DNA of 64,000 nucleotides from an uncultured Clostridia bacterium. Its GTDB lineage: Bacteria > Bacillota > Clostridia > Oscillospirales > Acutalibacteraceae. A program made the translations under genes and the position numbers. The notes beneath the pieces are model-generated. The model did no database searches, was not told the DNA's origin, and saw nothing but the letters and a program-made list of their open reading frames with translations. Position 1 is the stretch's first letter. Each line of letters begins with the position of its first letter. Positions 31,184-40,531 of the stretch are shown one piece after another. Location: assembly GCA_944384995.1 (NCBI GenBank), contig CALWVN010000001.1:186001-250000 (forward strand). Reading direction: 5' to 3'.

Positions 31184-32862
31184 CGATTTTTTTGTAATTT
31201 AGCATTTTCAAGCATTTCCTGTGCGTTTTGCAGCTGGAGCTCCGTTACCGTCAATCCGCCGAGGATACGTGCCAACTCGTGCTTCCTGCCAATGTCGTCC
31301 AGCGCCTCCACGTCAGTAAAGGTCTGCCCGTCACGCTCTGATTTTTCAATACGGAAGTGCGTGTCGGCAAATGCGGCAAGCTGCGCAAGATGCGTTACAC
31401 ACAAAATCTGATGGGACTTGGCAAGCTCCGCCAGCTTGATGGCGATCTTCTGTGCGGCACGCCCGCTCACACCCGTATCCACTTCGTCAAAAATCAAGGT
31501 CTCAACCTCGTCCTTTTCGGCGAGCACGCTTTTGATCGCAAGCATAATGCGTGAAAGTTCGCCGCCCGAAGCAATTTTCGCAAGCGGCTTCGGCGCTTCA
31601 CCCGCGTTTGCAGACAAAAGAAATTCAAGATTGTCCGCGCCGTTTTCCGTAAGTTCACCGGGGGTGTTTTGTACTAAGAACTGCACGGAGGGCATATCCA
31701 GAAAGCGCAATTCCTCGCGGACGTTCTCACAAAACAGATCCGCTGCCTTTTTGCGGGAATCGGAAAGCGCAGCGGCAATTTCGGCAGCTTCTGCTTTCAC
31801 TTTTGAAACTAAAGCGGTCAGCTCCTCGCGGATCTCATCGGACATCTCGATTTGCTCGCGCTCTTGCTTGGCGTTTTCGAGAAAAGCAAGCATATCTGTT
31901 TCCGTTTCACCATATTTGCGGCGCAGTGTATGCAGTGTATCCAGCCGTTCCTCAATTGCATCCGCTGCAGCGGGGTCAAAATCGTCGGAATATAATGCAT
32001 TTCGCAGTGTGTCCGCATATTCCGAAAGCGCATAGGCAGCTTCCCGCACGCCGGCAGCGGCTTCGGAGAATTCAGCAGAAAAAGCGGCGGCGCGATCCAG
32101 CGCGTCAGCAGCCGAAAAAGTAAGTGAAGACGCACCGCCCTCTCCTTCCGCACCGTTCAACGCCGCGTAGGATTGCTGCAAAAGCTCGGAAATACGTTCC
32201 GCATTGCGCAGGACATTTAAGCGCTCTTCAAGCTGCGCGGTCTCGCCCTCGGTGATTTCCGACGCCTCCAGCTCTGCAATTTGATAGTTTAAAATATCCA
32301 GCCGTCTTTGCTTTTCACTTTCATCGGTATTGAGCGCAGAAAGCCGGCGCTTTGCATCTGTATATGCGTCATACGCCGTTTTGTAGCGTGTGCGAAGCGC
32401 CTCGTTTTGCGCAAGGCTGTCGATATAGCCGCAGTGGTACTCAGGAGAGAGCAGGGTTTGGTTATCTGACTGCCCGTGAATACTTACAAGAAATCTTGCA
32501 AGCTGACGAATGGCAGAAACCGTGACCGTAACGCCGTTGATTTTGCAGCTGTTGCGGCCATCGGCAAACATACGGCGCTGAATCAGCACGCTTCCGTCCT
32601 CCTCCTCGGGGACTTCGAGCGTTTGCAGCATATCGGTGATACGTTGGCTTTTTGTGTAAAAAAGTGCAGAGACAAATGCACTGTCGCACCCCGTGCGGAT
32701 GAGTTCGCGTGAAATACGGCAGCCAAGCACGGCGTTGATCGAATCGATAACGATCGATTTTCCCGCGCCGGTTTCGCCGGTCATCACGTTAAAGCCGTCC
32801 GTAAATGTAAGAACAGCTTCCTTGATAACGGCTATATTTTGGATTTGCAGTTCACTGAGCAT
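31180..32862 (-). CDS. recN: DNA repair protein RecN
   Basis: The 560-residue SMC-like ATPase has Walker A GETGAGKS at 29-36, long coiled-coil arms (about 150-370), the ABC signature ASGGELSR and Walker B LIFDEVDTGVSG near the C-terminus. RecN gathers broken DNA ends in double-strand break repair. GGTGAG lies upstream of the ATG at 32862, which overlaps the end of argR by 11 nt. It closes the long asp23-to-recN operon, and its stop codon is inside the tyrS promoter. Confidence 0.97.
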   Translation of the reverse strand: MLSELQIQNIAVIKEAVLTFTDGFNVMTGETGAGKSIVIDSINAVLGCRISRELIRTGCDSAFVSALFYTKSQRITDMLQTLEVPEEEDGSVLIQRRMFADGRNSCKINGVTVTVSAIRQLARFLVSIHGQSDNQTLLSPEYHCGYIDSLAQNEALRTRYKTAYDAYTDAKRRLSALNTDESEKQRRLDILNYQIAELEASEITEGETAQLEERLNVLRNAERISELLQQSYAALNGAEGEGGASSLTFSAADALDRAAAFSAEFSEAAAGVREAAYALSEYADTLRNALYSDDFDPAAADAIEERLDTLHTLRRKYGETETDMLAFLENAKQEREQIEMSDEIREELTALVSKVKAEAAEIAAALSDSRKKAADLFCENVREELRFLDMPSVQFLVQNTPGELTENGADNLEFLLSANAGEAPKPLAKIASGGELSRIMLAIKSVLAEKDEVETLIFDEVDTGVSGRAAQKIAIKLAELAKSHQILCVTHLAQLAAFADTHFRIEKSERDGQTFTDVEALDDIGRKHELARILGGLTVTELQLQNAQEMLENAKLQKNR

Positions 32863-33319
32863 GCGTCTCACCGCTTAACATGGTATCGATCTGTTCTTTC
32901 AGATGCACAGCCTCTTCCGGCGTACGGCAAAGCACAAAAACCGTATCGTCTCCCGCGAGCGTGCCAACGACGCCGGGAAGATCCATGGAATCAATAGCGG
33001 CGCCTGCCGCGTTGCCGGTGCCCGCATAGCACTTCACGGCACAAAGGTTGCCCGCACTGTCTGTAGAAAGTACGGAATGTGCAAATATTTCATAAAACTT
33101 TTGAAAGCTGTCATTTGTCTTTGATGCATTGACCGCATATTTTGCCGGACCGTTGCCGGAGGGCGCTTTAACCAAACGCAGCTCCTTGATATCGCGGGAA
33201 ACGGTGGCCTGTGTCACGTCAAATCCGTTTTGCCGCAGAAGTTCGAGCAGCTCCTCCTGTGTAGTGATATCGTGTGCTTGTACAAGCTGTAGAATCAGCG
33301 CATGGCGTTTCTTTTTCAA
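32852..33319 (-). CDS. argR: Arginine repressor ArgR/AhrC
   Basis: About 155 residues, with an N-terminal winged helix (HALILQLVQ, TTQEELLELL, VTQATVSRDIKELRLVK) and a C-terminal oligomerisation and arginine-binding domain containing GTLAGDDTVFVL. It controls arginine metabolism; in Firmicutes it sits next to recN, as here. An ATG at 33325 exists but is only 2 nt after GGAGG, while a TTG at 33319 is 8 nt away and gives the usual MKKKRHAL start, so TTG is preferred. The ATG overlaps the nadK stop codon (ATGA), so it cannot be excluded. Confidence 0.94.
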   Translation of the reverse strand: MKKKRHALILQLVQAHDITTQEELLELLRQNGFDVTQATVSRDIKELRLVKAPSGNGPAKYAVNASKTNDSFQKFYEIFAHSVLSTDSAGNLCAVKCYAGTGNAAGAAIDSMDLPGVVGTLAGDDTVFVLCRTPEEAVHLKEQIDTMLSGETHAQ

Positions 33320-33321
33320 GG

Positions 33322-34179
33322 TCATGCCCTCCTTTGCGAAAGTTTGCTGTTGAGTACGTCAATAAAGGAATCCGGCTTGATGCGGATGAACGCAGCGCTC
33401 TTCTGTGCGCGTTTTACAATCAGCGTACTGCCCGGTTCCACACGCACGGATGCATCCCCGTCACAGGAAATATATATGTCTTCACCATCATGCGGGATCT
33501 CCACGCAAATTTCGGCACTGCTTTCAAAGATCAGAGAGCGTGCAAACAGAGAATGTGTACAGATCGGCGTGAGCAGGATGCTTTCAATGCGCGGATCCAC
33601 AACAGGGCCTCCGGCGGAAAGCGAATATGCGGTTGAACCCGTAGGGGTGGAGAGAATGATCCCGTCCGCATAATAACGATTTACAAGCTTTCCGTCCGCT
33701 GTAACCATCAGGTCTATAAGCTTGATCTGTTCCCCGCGTGCCACAACCACATCGTTGATGCAGTGTCCGAGATAAAGCGGCGTTTCCTCTCCTTTGCGGC
33801 GACAGAATACGTCCAGCATCATGCGGCGATCCGTCGTATAATTGCCGGAGATCAGCTCCCCGAGCAAATGCAGCTCATTTTTCTCAACGCCTGCCATAAA
33901 GGCAAGGTTGCCCGCATTTACACCAAGTACAGGTTTTTCGTATTTCACCGCTTTTTTTGCGGCATGAATCAACGACCCGTCCCCGCCGATAGCAATAACG
34001 GCGTCCGCATCGGAAAGCAACGTTTCGGTTGGCAGAAAGCTTCCGCGTGTCTCCAAGCACCCGCGAAGCGTTTCTTCAAAGCCATAGGTCACGCCCAGCG
34101 AATCAAGATAAGCACAAACGTCCTTTGTGACCTGTAAAGCACAGTGCCGGGTCAGATTGGGCAGTAATGCGATTTTCAA
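33322..34179 (-). CDS. nadK: NAD kinase
   Basis: The 285-residue protein begins KIALLPNLTR, has the phosphate-binding GGDG motif at 65-68 (IAIGGDGSLIHAA), the catalytic-region HCINDVVVARG and the DGIILSTPTGSTAYSLSAGG segment. It makes NADP from NAD and ATP or polyphosphate. An in-frame ATG at 34185 directly touches the AGGTGA ribosome binding site; the TTG at 34179, 6 nt away, gives the normal MKIALLPN start and is preferred. It is in the isoprenoid/repair operon between tlyA and argR. Confidence 0.95.
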   Translation of the reverse strand: MKIALLPNLTRHCALQVTKDVCAYLDSLGVTYGFEETLRGCLETRGSFLPTETLLSDADAVIAIGGDGSLIHAAKKAVKYEKPVLGVNAGNLAFMAGVEKNELHLLGELISGNYTTDRRMMLDVFCRRKGEETPLYLGHCINDVVVARGEQIKLIDLMVTADGKLVNRYYADGIILSTPTGSTAYSLSAGGPVVDPRIESILLTPICTHSLFARSLIFESSAEICVEIPHDGEDIYISCDGDASVRVEPGSTLIVKRAQKSAAFIRIKPDSFIDVLNSKLSQRRA

Positions 34180-34195
34180 CAGCATTCACCTGCTT

Positions 34196-34996
34196 TTAAG
34201 TATGATGTGAACGCGCTACAAGCGCATCCAAGTCCAAGTCGGCAAAGCTCGGATGATTTTCCTTTCGAAGAAGTAAAAGGTATTCGATATTCCCCTCAGG
34301 GCCGCGGATCGGCGAATAATCCGCACTGAGCACGGAAAACCCTTGCGTAAAAGCAAAGTCAGCTACGGTTTGCAGCACCTCGCGATGCACCGCAGGGTCG
34401 CGCACCACGCCTTTTTTGCCGACATGCTCGCGCCCCGCTTCAAACTGTGGCTTGACAAGGCAGACACAGCTGCCGTTCTCCTTAAGCAGTGTATACAGAA
34501 CGGGGAGAATGATCTTTAAGGAAATAAACGAAACGTCAACGCTTGCAAAATCCGGCGTTTCCGGAATATCCTCAGGGGTCAGATAGCGAAAATTGGTGCG
34601 CTCCATATTGACCACGCGCGAATCGGTACGCAGCTTCCACGCAAGCTGACCGTAGCCGACATCAATAGAATACACTTTCTTTGCGCCGTTTTGCAGCATA
34701 CAGTCCGTAAACCCGCCCGTAGACGCCCCGATATCCATGCAGACCAAGCCCTCAAGCCGTAATGCGAATACACGGATCGCTTTGTCAAGCTTCAAACCGC
34801 CGCGACTGACAAACGGGAGCTTTTCGCCGCGCACGTCTATTTTGTCTTGCAGCGTAACGGACATCCCCGCTTTACTGGCCTTTTGTCCATTGACATATAC
34901 CTGGCCTGCCATAATAAGCGCACAGGCTTTGCTGCGGCTTTCTGCAAGCCCGCGCGAAAATACGGCGGCATCGAGGCGTTCCTTATTCTGCGCCAT
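34196..34996 (-). CDS. tlyA: TlyA-family rRNA 2'-O-methyltransferase
   Basis: The 266-residue protein has an N-terminal S4 RNA-binding domain (about 4-62: RLDAAVFSRGLAESRSKACA and MAGQVYVNG) and a FtsJ-like SAM-dependent methyltransferase domain with DIGASTGGFTDCML and the SRGGLKLDKA lysine. TlyA methylates cytidines of 16S and/or 23S rRNA. GGAGGAG before the ATG at 34996 sets the start, which overlaps the dxs 3' end by 14 nt; the longer open frame upstream is not supported. Confidence 0.93.
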   Translation of the reverse strand: MAQNKERLDAAVFSRGLAESRSKACALIMAGQVYVNGQKASKAGMSVTLQDKIDVRGEKLPFVSRGGLKLDKAIRVFALRLEGLVCMDIGASTGGFTDCMLQNGAKKVYSIDVGYGQLAWKLRTDSRVVNMERTNFRYLTPEDIPETPDFASVDVSFISLKIILPVLYTLLKENGSCVCLVKPQFEAGREHVGKKGVVRDPAVHREVLQTVADFAFTQGFSVLSADYSPIRGPEGNIEYLLLLRKENHPSFADLDLDALVARSHHT

Positions 34997-36845
34997 AGCC
35001 GTACTCCTCCGTGACACTGAGTATACCGGCATAATCAAGCTTATATCGCGTAAGCTGCGCATCTACAGAAGCGTGCTGAACGAATTCATCAGGCACGGCG
35101 GTCAAGTGGAAACGCGGTGCGTGCTCGAATTCCGCAAGGCGTGCGGCAAAGCTTTCACCGATGCCGCCCGATTGGATTCCTTCTTCAAAAAAGAAAACAT
35201 CTTTTGCGTGGGCGGCTCGCTCTATGGGTTCACTCAAAAGCGGGATGATCTGCGTCAGCTTGAGCACGGCGCATGAATGCCCGCGCATGAGCAGTGTTTG
35301 ACGAACTTTTAGTACTTCAGAAAGTACTCTGCCGTATGTTACAAGCACACAGGATGCATTTGTGTCACCGATCCATTCATACGGTGTAAAAGTTTCTTCC
35401 ACAGAAGCTTCATAGTCGCGTTCACGTCCACGCGGATATCGAACAGCCACTACGCCCGAACGATGGTAAACAGCCTCAATAAACGCATGCTTTAACCCAT
35501 CGTAGGTACATGGCGCAAATACGGTTATGTTTGGAATGGCATTTAAAAAGGCGGTGTCTAAAATCCCTTGATGCGAAATGCCGTCCTCACCGACAAAACC
35601 TGCGCGGTCGATCGCAAAAAGCATATGCAGCCCCTGCATGGCACCGTCGTGCACAAGCTGATCGAAGCTGCGCTGCAAAAAGGTCGAATATACTGCAAAA
35701 ATCGGAATCATCCCACCGCGCGACAGTCCCGAAGCAAAGGTTACGGCATGCTCTTCTGCAATACCGACATCAAAAAAACGTTTCGGATAGGTTTTGCGAA
35801 AATCCTCCAGCCCCGTACCCAAGGACATAGCGGCAGTCACAGCACAGATCCGTTTATCTTTTGCGGCGATCTCACAAAGGAACTCACCAAATTTGGAGGA
35901 AAAGTTCGCACCGGAATACAGCGGCTCGCCGGTATCGATATTAAACTCGGAAACACCGTGGAACGTGCTTGGAGATTTTTCGGCATGATCATAGCCCTTG
36001 CCTTTGACGGTGCTGATATGCAGAAGCACGGGCGCTTTAATGGTTTTCGCACCTTCAAGCGCTTCCGTGAGAAGTGTTATGTTGTGCCCGTCAATAGGTC
36101 CCATATACCGAAAGCCGAGGTCCTCAAAAAACGTGCTCTTGTAAATCAGGTTTTTCAAACGTGTCTTGATTTGAAAAACAAATTTAGAAAGCTGCTGCCC
36201 GATCAGCGGGATCTTTTGCAAAAAGCTTTCTGTCTGCGCCTTTAAGCGGAAATATCCGGGCTTGGTACGCAAAACGGCAAGATAACGCGCTACGGAACCG
36301 ACGTTTTTGGAAATCGACATCTCATTATCATTCAAAATTACGATCAAGCGTTTGCCGGAACGTCCCGCATTATTGAGCGCCTCGTAAGCAAGCCCTCCTG
36401 TCAGCGCGCCGTCGCCGATCACCGCGATCGCCGTATGCTTGTCGTTATCCAGCGCAAGCGCTGTAGCAAGGCCGAGTGCTTCAGAGACCGAAGTGCTCGA
36501 GTGCCCGCTGAAAAACATATCATGCTCGCTCTCTCGCGGTGAAGAAAACCCGGAAAGGCCGTTTTCCTGCCGCAAAGTAGAAAAATCTTTATAGCGACCC
36601 GTAAGCAGCTTATGCGTGTAAATTTGGTGTCCGACGTCCCAAACGATCTTATCCTTCGGAGAATCGAACACCCGATGCAGCGCGATTGAAAGCTCAACCA
36701 CGCCAAGGTTAGATGCCAAATGCCCGCCCGTGTGCGAAACAGTATCAATAAGCACCTGCCTGATCTCGTCCGCAAGCTCGGGCAGCGCCGATTCGTCCAG
36801 CTTTTTTAAATCGGACGGCGACTGTATTTTATCCAGATACTTCAT
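34983..36845 (-). CDS. dxs: 1-deoxy-D-xylulose-5-phosphate synthase
   Basis: The 620-residue thiamin-diphosphate enzyme catalyses the first step of the MEP isoprenoid pathway from pyruvate and glyceraldehyde 3-phosphate. It shows HTGGHLASNLGVVEL, the ThDP motif beginning GDGALTGGLAYEALNNAG, the catalytic glutamate region VGIAEEHAVTFASG and the DRAGFVGEDG motif. The open frame runs 48 codons further upstream into ispA, but GGAG 8 nt before the ATG at 36845 and the normal MKYLDKI N-terminus set the start. It is followed by tlyA with overlap. Confidence 0.97.
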   Translation of the reverse strand: MKYLDKIQSPSDLKKLDESALPELADEIRQVLIDTVSHTGGHLASNLGVVELSIALHRVFDSPKDKIVWDVGHQIYTHKLLTGRYKDFSTLRQENGLSGFSSPRESEHDMFFSGHSSTSVSEALGLATALALDNDKHTAIAVIGDGALTGGLAYEALNNAGRSGKRLIVILNDNEMSISKNVGSVARYLAVLRTKPGYFRLKAQTESFLQKIPLIGQQLSKFVFQIKTRLKNLIYKSTFFEDLGFRYMGPIDGHNITLLTEALEGAKTIKAPVLLHISTVKGKGYDHAEKSPSTFHGVSEFNIDTGEPLYSGANFSSKFGEFLCEIAAKDKRICAVTAAMSLGTGLEDFRKTYPKRFFDVGIAEEHAVTFASGLSRGGMIPIFAVYSTFLQRSFDQLVHDGAMQGLHMLFAIDRAGFVGEDGISHQGILDTAFLNAIPNITVFAPCTYDGLKHAFIEAVYHRSGVVAVRYPRGRERDYEASVEETFTPYEWIGDTNASCVLVTYGRVLSEVLKVRQTLLMRGHSCAVLKLTQIIPLLSEPIERAAHAKDVFFFEEGIQSGGIGESFAARLAEFEHAPRFHLTAVPDEFVQHASVDAQLTRYKLDYAGILSVTEEYGYGAE

Positions 36846-36871
36846 TCTGACAACTCCAAAACAGGATAGCG

Positions 36872-37732
36872 TTAGCTCTTGCGCACGGCAAGCTCCCGTG
36901 CAAACGATGCAAGGAACGCAGTATCGCAGGGAAAAGCATCCAGTGCCCGGATTGCGCGGTCGGTCAGCTTGTCCGCAAGCATGCGGCACTGCTCGAGTCC
37001 CAGCAAACGGACAAATGTCACCTTTTGGTTCTTCTCATCACTGCCTGTTGGTTTGCCGAGTTGGGACACATCCCCTGTCACATCCAAGATATCATCCACG
37101 ATTTGAAAAGCAAGCCCGAGACTTTGGGCATATGTGCGCGCAGAATTTAAAAGTGTTTCATCCGTGACACCGGCCGCAATGCAGCCAAGCAAAACTGCTG
37201 CTTCCATCAGTGCACCGGTTTTGAGCCGGTCGATTTTTTCGAGCAGTGCATAGTCGGGCGTACCCGCTTCGGAAAGCAGATCAAGCACCTGCCCGCCGAT
37301 CATGCCGCGAACACCTGCACAGGAAGCAAGGGTCTGTACGGCACGGCAAATATCCTCAGTCGGTAACTGTGCGCTAGTAAGCGTTTCAAAAGCCAGTGTC
37401 AAAAGTCCGTCGCCAGCGAGCAGCGCATAGCTTTCTCCGAATTGCTTATGACAAGAAGGCTTCCCGCGCCGAAAGCCATCATCATCCATGCACGGCAGAT
37501 CGTCGTGGATCAGCGAATAGGTGTGTACCATTTCTATCGCGCACGCAAAAGGCAGTGCTGCTTCCGCCTCCCCGCCGCAAGCTTGGCAAAATTCCAGCGT
37601 GAGCACGGGACGCACACGCTTTCCGCCGTTTTCGACGCTGTACCGCATGGCGTTCGGTACAATATCCTGCCCTTCGCAGGGAATAGTTAAATATTCCGAC
37701 AATGCGCGGTTGATGGTGTCAACATGTTTCAT
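36872..37732 (-). CDS. ispA: Polyprenyl (farnesyl/geranyl) diphosphate synthase
   Basis: The 286-residue protein has both aspartate-rich motifs of trans-prenyltransferases, DDLPCMDDD and DDILD, with NGGKRVRP near the start. The size and the sequence before the first motif fit farnesyl diphosphate synthase. Its product feeds undecaprenyl and quinone synthesis. The start codon overlaps the xseB stop (ATGA). It lies between xseB and dxs, a standard Firmicute order. Confidence 0.95.
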   Translation of the reverse strand: MKHVDTINRALSEYLTIPCEGQDIVPNAMRYSVENGGKRVRPVLTLEFCQACGGEAEAALPFACAIEMVHTYSLIHDDLPCMDDDGFRRGKPSCHKQFGESYALLAGDGLLTLAFETLTSAQLPTEDICRAVQTLASCAGVRGMIGGQVLDLLSEAGTPDYALLEKIDRLKTGALMEAAVLLGCIAAGVTDETLLNSARTYAQSLGLAFQIVDDILDVTGDVSQLGKPTGSDEKNQKVTFVRLLGLEQCRMLADKLTDRAIRALDAFPCDTAFLASFARELAVRKS

Positions 37733-37941
37733 ATCTCGTCACCTTCTGTCTCGTGCTGCACTTCAGAAAGCGTACGGATCTTCTGCTCGGCAGCGTCAAG
37801 CGTCTTGCTGCAAAACGCCGCAAGGTGTGTTCCTTCTTCAAAAAGCTGCAGCGAATCATCCAGAGAAGCGGTTCCGCTTTCCAGTAGCTTTACGATCTCC
37901 TCGAGTCTTGCGACCGCTTGTTCATAAGTCATCTTTTCCAT
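37729..37941 (-). CDS. xseB: Exodeoxyribonuclease VII small subunit
   Basis: A 70-residue helical protein with the XseB signature MTYEQAVARLEEIVKLLESG followed by SLDDSLQLFEEG. It partners XseA to degrade single-stranded DNA. GAGGAA lies 5 nt before the ATG at 37941. It begins 11 nt after xseA ends and overlaps ispA by 4 nt. Confidence 0.96.
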   Translation of the reverse strand: MEKMTYEQAVARLEEIVKLLESGTASLDDSLQLFEEGTHLAAFCSKTLDAAEQKIRTLSEVQHETEGDEI

Positions 37942-37952
37942 GTTGATTCCTC

Positions 37953-39173
37953 TTAAACGTTTCGTGGGTGAATGTCCGTGATCGTGCAATCCGCCGTTCC
38001 GTCGGCAAGACGTACATACAGCGGATCGCCTTCGTGCAGGGCGGCAACGGACTTGATCGGTGCGCCGCTGTGGTCGCTTGCAAGTGCATAACCGCGCGCA
38101 AGTACGGCAAGCGGGCTTAAAGAGTGCAATTTCGCAGACAATTCTCCAAGCTTTGCACGCGCGGCATGAAAGCTTGATTGCTGCAAACTTTGCAATGCGT
38201 TTGTAACCATAAGCAGCCGCATACGTTTTTCATCAAAAAACAACTGCGGTTGCTGAAATGCGCCGCGACTGCAGAGCACGGTAAGCGCACTGCGGCGATC
38301 AGACAGGCCGTCCAGCATTGCCGTGTTCAACCGCGCTTTGGTTTGTAAAAGCTGCGTCCCGAGCGCCGCGTGATCCGGCACGGCAAGCTCAGCGGCAGCC
38401 GAAGGCGTCGGCGCGCGCAGATCGGCAACGAAATCGCAGATCGTAAAATCTGTTTCATGCCCTACAGCGGAGATCACGGGAATTTTGGAACGGTATACGG
38501 CGCGCGCGAGATGCTCATCGTTAAATGCCCAAAGATCCTCCGCCGAGCCGCCGCCTCGTCCCAAGATCAGCACATCGGCACATTGCAGACGATTGAAGGT
38601 GTCCAGCGCCTCAATGATTTGTGCAGGTGCATCTTCCCCTTGTACGGCGACCGGTGCAAAAACGACGCGAGCCACCGGAAAACGACGCTGTAAAACACGC
38701 AAAATATCATGCACGGCGGCGCCCGTTTCGGAGGTGATCACACCGACGGTATGCGGAAAACGCGGCAAAGGCCGCTTATGTGCAGGGGCAAACAGCCCTT
38801 CCCGCGCGAGTTTTTCCTTCAACTGTTCAAATGCAAGACTAAGTGCACCGGCACCGTCCGGCTGCATATCGTCAACAAATATCTGATAAGAGCCGCCCGC
38901 TTCATATAACGATACGCGCCCGCGCACGAGCACGCGCATCCCGTTATCCGCTTGAAAGCGAAGCCGTGACGCTGCATTTCGGAACATCACAGCGCGTACC
39001 TGCGCCTCTTCATCTTTGAGCGTAAAGTACAAGTGGCCGGAGGTGTGGCGCTTAAAGTTAGAGATTTCGCCGACCAGAAAAATATGATTCAGATTTTCGT
39101 CGGCGTCCATTTTGGACTTTACATAGCGGTTGAGCTGCGCGACCGACAAAACTAACGGAGCATCATACAGCAT
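37953..39173 (-). CDS. xseA: Exodeoxyribonuclease VII large subunit
   Basis: The 406-residue protein has an N-terminal OB fold (SVAQLNRYVKSKMDAD, HLYFTLKDEEAQVRAVMF) and the catalytic domain with VGVITSETGAAVHDI, ILGRGGGSAEDLWAFN and ISAVGHETDFTICDFVADLR. It cleaves single-stranded DNA with XseB. Two in-frame ATGs exist; the one at 39173 is 10 nt from AAGGA and the one at 39182 only 1 nt, so 39173 is preferred. Either start overlaps the preceding TsaD-like gene. Confidence 0.95.
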   Translation of the reverse strand: MLYDAPLVLSVAQLNRYVKSKMDADENLNHIFLVGEISNFKRHTSGHLYFTLKDEEAQVRAVMFRNAASRLRFQADNGMRVLVRGRVSLYEAGGSYQIFVDDMQPDGAGALSLAFEQLKEKLAREGLFAPAHKRPLPRFPHTVGVITSETGAAVHDILRVLQRRFPVARVVFAPVAVQGEDAPAQIIEALDTFNRLQCADVLILGRGGGSAEDLWAFNDEHLARAVYRSKIPVISAVGHETDFTICDFVADLRAPTPSAAAELAVPDHAALGTQLLQTKARLNTAMLDGLSDRRSALTVLCSRGAFQQPQLFFDEKRMRLLMVTNALQSLQQSSFHAARAKLGELSAKLHSLSPLAVLARGYALASDHSGAPIKSVAALHEGDPLYVRLADGTADCTITDIHPRNV

Positions 39174-40113
39174 GTGATTCATATCCTTTGTGATTCAACG
39201 CGGCAAGTACGGCAGCGCCTGCGGCATTGTCCGCAGAAAAAGCGGGTTCGGCAAACTTTGCGCCGTAATTTTCAGAAAAATTGCCTTGCAGCGTGCGATT
39301 GGAAGAAACACCGCCGGAAAACAGGATGGGTAAATTGCAGTATTCGCGCAAAAGTGCCAGGAGCATACCCTCAAGCGCCGTCCGAATGCTTTCAATACAA
39401 AATTTCGCAATATCTGCCGCCGGTTCCCCATTGGAAAACATGGCTTGACAGCGGTTTTCTACTCCTGAAAGGCAGCAGTCTACACCTTTCATTGTCGGTT
39501 TTACCGAAAATGTACGGGTGCTTTGTGCGGCAAGGTTTTCCAGAGCGGGACCACACGGGAAAGCAAGCCCCAGCATCACCCCGACACGATCGATCGCCTG
39601 TCCGGCGTGCAGATCCAGCGATCGCGCAACACAACGCACCTCAAAAATGCGACTCTTATGCGGCGTGACGAGCAGCGCTTCCGTCGTGCCGCCCGAAACA
39701 TGAAACGCCAAAAACGGCGCGCGGAGAAGCGAAAACGCATCGGCGGAATATAGCGCCGCAGCAATATGCCCCTCCTGATGCGATACTTCAAAGCAAGGGA
39801 TCGAGCAGGCAAGACTGATCGCTTTCGCTGCCGATTTTCCGGCCAAAAAACAAGGCATATAGGAGCCTTCCGCACGGCGCGGGAACACGGAGACGCCAAC
39901 GCCGTCCAAATGCACGGGCCGGTCGCGCAGCAGCCTTTCGAGCACCTGCGGCAGCTGTACCGTATGGTGAAATACCGCGTCGCTTTGCCGAAGCCCACGC
40001 GCTCCTTTTTTTACGGGCAGCGGCATTTTCTGCTGCACCACGGTACCTTTTTCACTGTCATACAGGGCGGCGGAAGTGGTATAATTGCTCGTATCAATCC
40101 CGAGGTACTGCAT
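39163..40113 (-). CDS. TsaD/Kae1-like (peptidase M22) paralogue
   Basis: The 316-residue ASKHA-fold protein begins MQYLGIDTSNYTTSAALYD and keeps the two metal histidines in SHQEGHIAAA and the conserved aspartate near the C-terminus (SADNAAGAA). It differs from true TsaD, however: GGTTEALL replaces the usual GGHTQ, and the start is GIDTSNYTTS rather than GIETSCDET. Many Clostridia carry such a paralogue between nusB and xseA. Its function is unknown; a role in tRNA t6A synthesis is less likely. The start at 40113 overlaps the nusB end by 20 nt. Confidence 0.82.
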   Translation of the reverse strand: MQYLGIDTSNYTTSAALYDSEKGTVVQQKMPLPVKKGARGLRQSDAVFHHTVQLPQVLERLLRDRPVHLDGVGVSVFPRRAEGSYMPCFLAGKSAAKAISLACSIPCFEVSHQEGHIAAALYSADAFSLLRAPFLAFHVSGGTTEALLVTPHKSRIFEVRCVARSLDLHAGQAIDRVGVMLGLAFPCGPALENLAAQSTRTFSVKPTMKGVDCCLSGVENRCQAMFSNGEPAADIAKFCIESIRTALEGMLLALLREYCNLPILFSGGVSSNRTLQGNFSENYGAKFAEPAFSADNAAGAAVLAALNHKGYESHAV

Positions 40114-40513
40114 CTTGTTCCCTGCTTCTGATAAATGTACCGAGAATGCCGTTGATGAAAGCTGCATCATCCGTCGTGGCATACTTTTTGGCAAGCTCTA
40201 CCGCCTCATTGGCAGAAACACCGCTGGGGACGGAATCCACAAACAGAATCTCGCAAATGGCGAGCCGCAAAACAGAAAGCGCCACCTTGGAAATCCGTTC
40301 TTTTTTCCATCCAATGGCATATTGCTCGATCACAGCGTCAATCTCCGCGAGCTTTTCGTACACCTGCTTAAAAAGATAAGTAGAAAATACAGTCGGTTCC
40401 ATAAGCCGCGCTTCCGCAGCAAATCCGATGATGTCATCTTCGGGCACGTCCATATTGAACGCTTTTTCAAATATCAAGATGAACGCCTGTTCTCTTTCTT
40501 CGCTCCTTGTCAT
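40094..40513 (-). CDS. nusB: Transcription antitermination factor NusB
   Basis: The 139-residue all-helical protein begins TRSEEREQAFILIFE and has the characteristic ISKVALSVLRLAICEILF and VSANEAVELAKKYATTDDAAFINGIL segments. NusB with NusE binds boxA in rRNA leaders. GGAGG precedes the ATG at 40513; the open frame upstream lies within the asp23 region and has no start support. It is second in the asp23-nusB operon, behind a hairpin that overlaps the end of asp23. Confidence 0.95.
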   Translation of the reverse strand: MTRSEEREQAFILIFEKAFNMDVPEDDIIGFAAEARLMEPTVFSTYLFKQVYEKLAEIDAVIEQYAIGWKKERISKVALSVLRLAICEILFVDSVPSGVSANEAVELAKKYATTDDAAFINGILGTFIRSREQDAVPRD

Positions 40514-40531
40514 ATGTTCCTCCCGTAAAAG

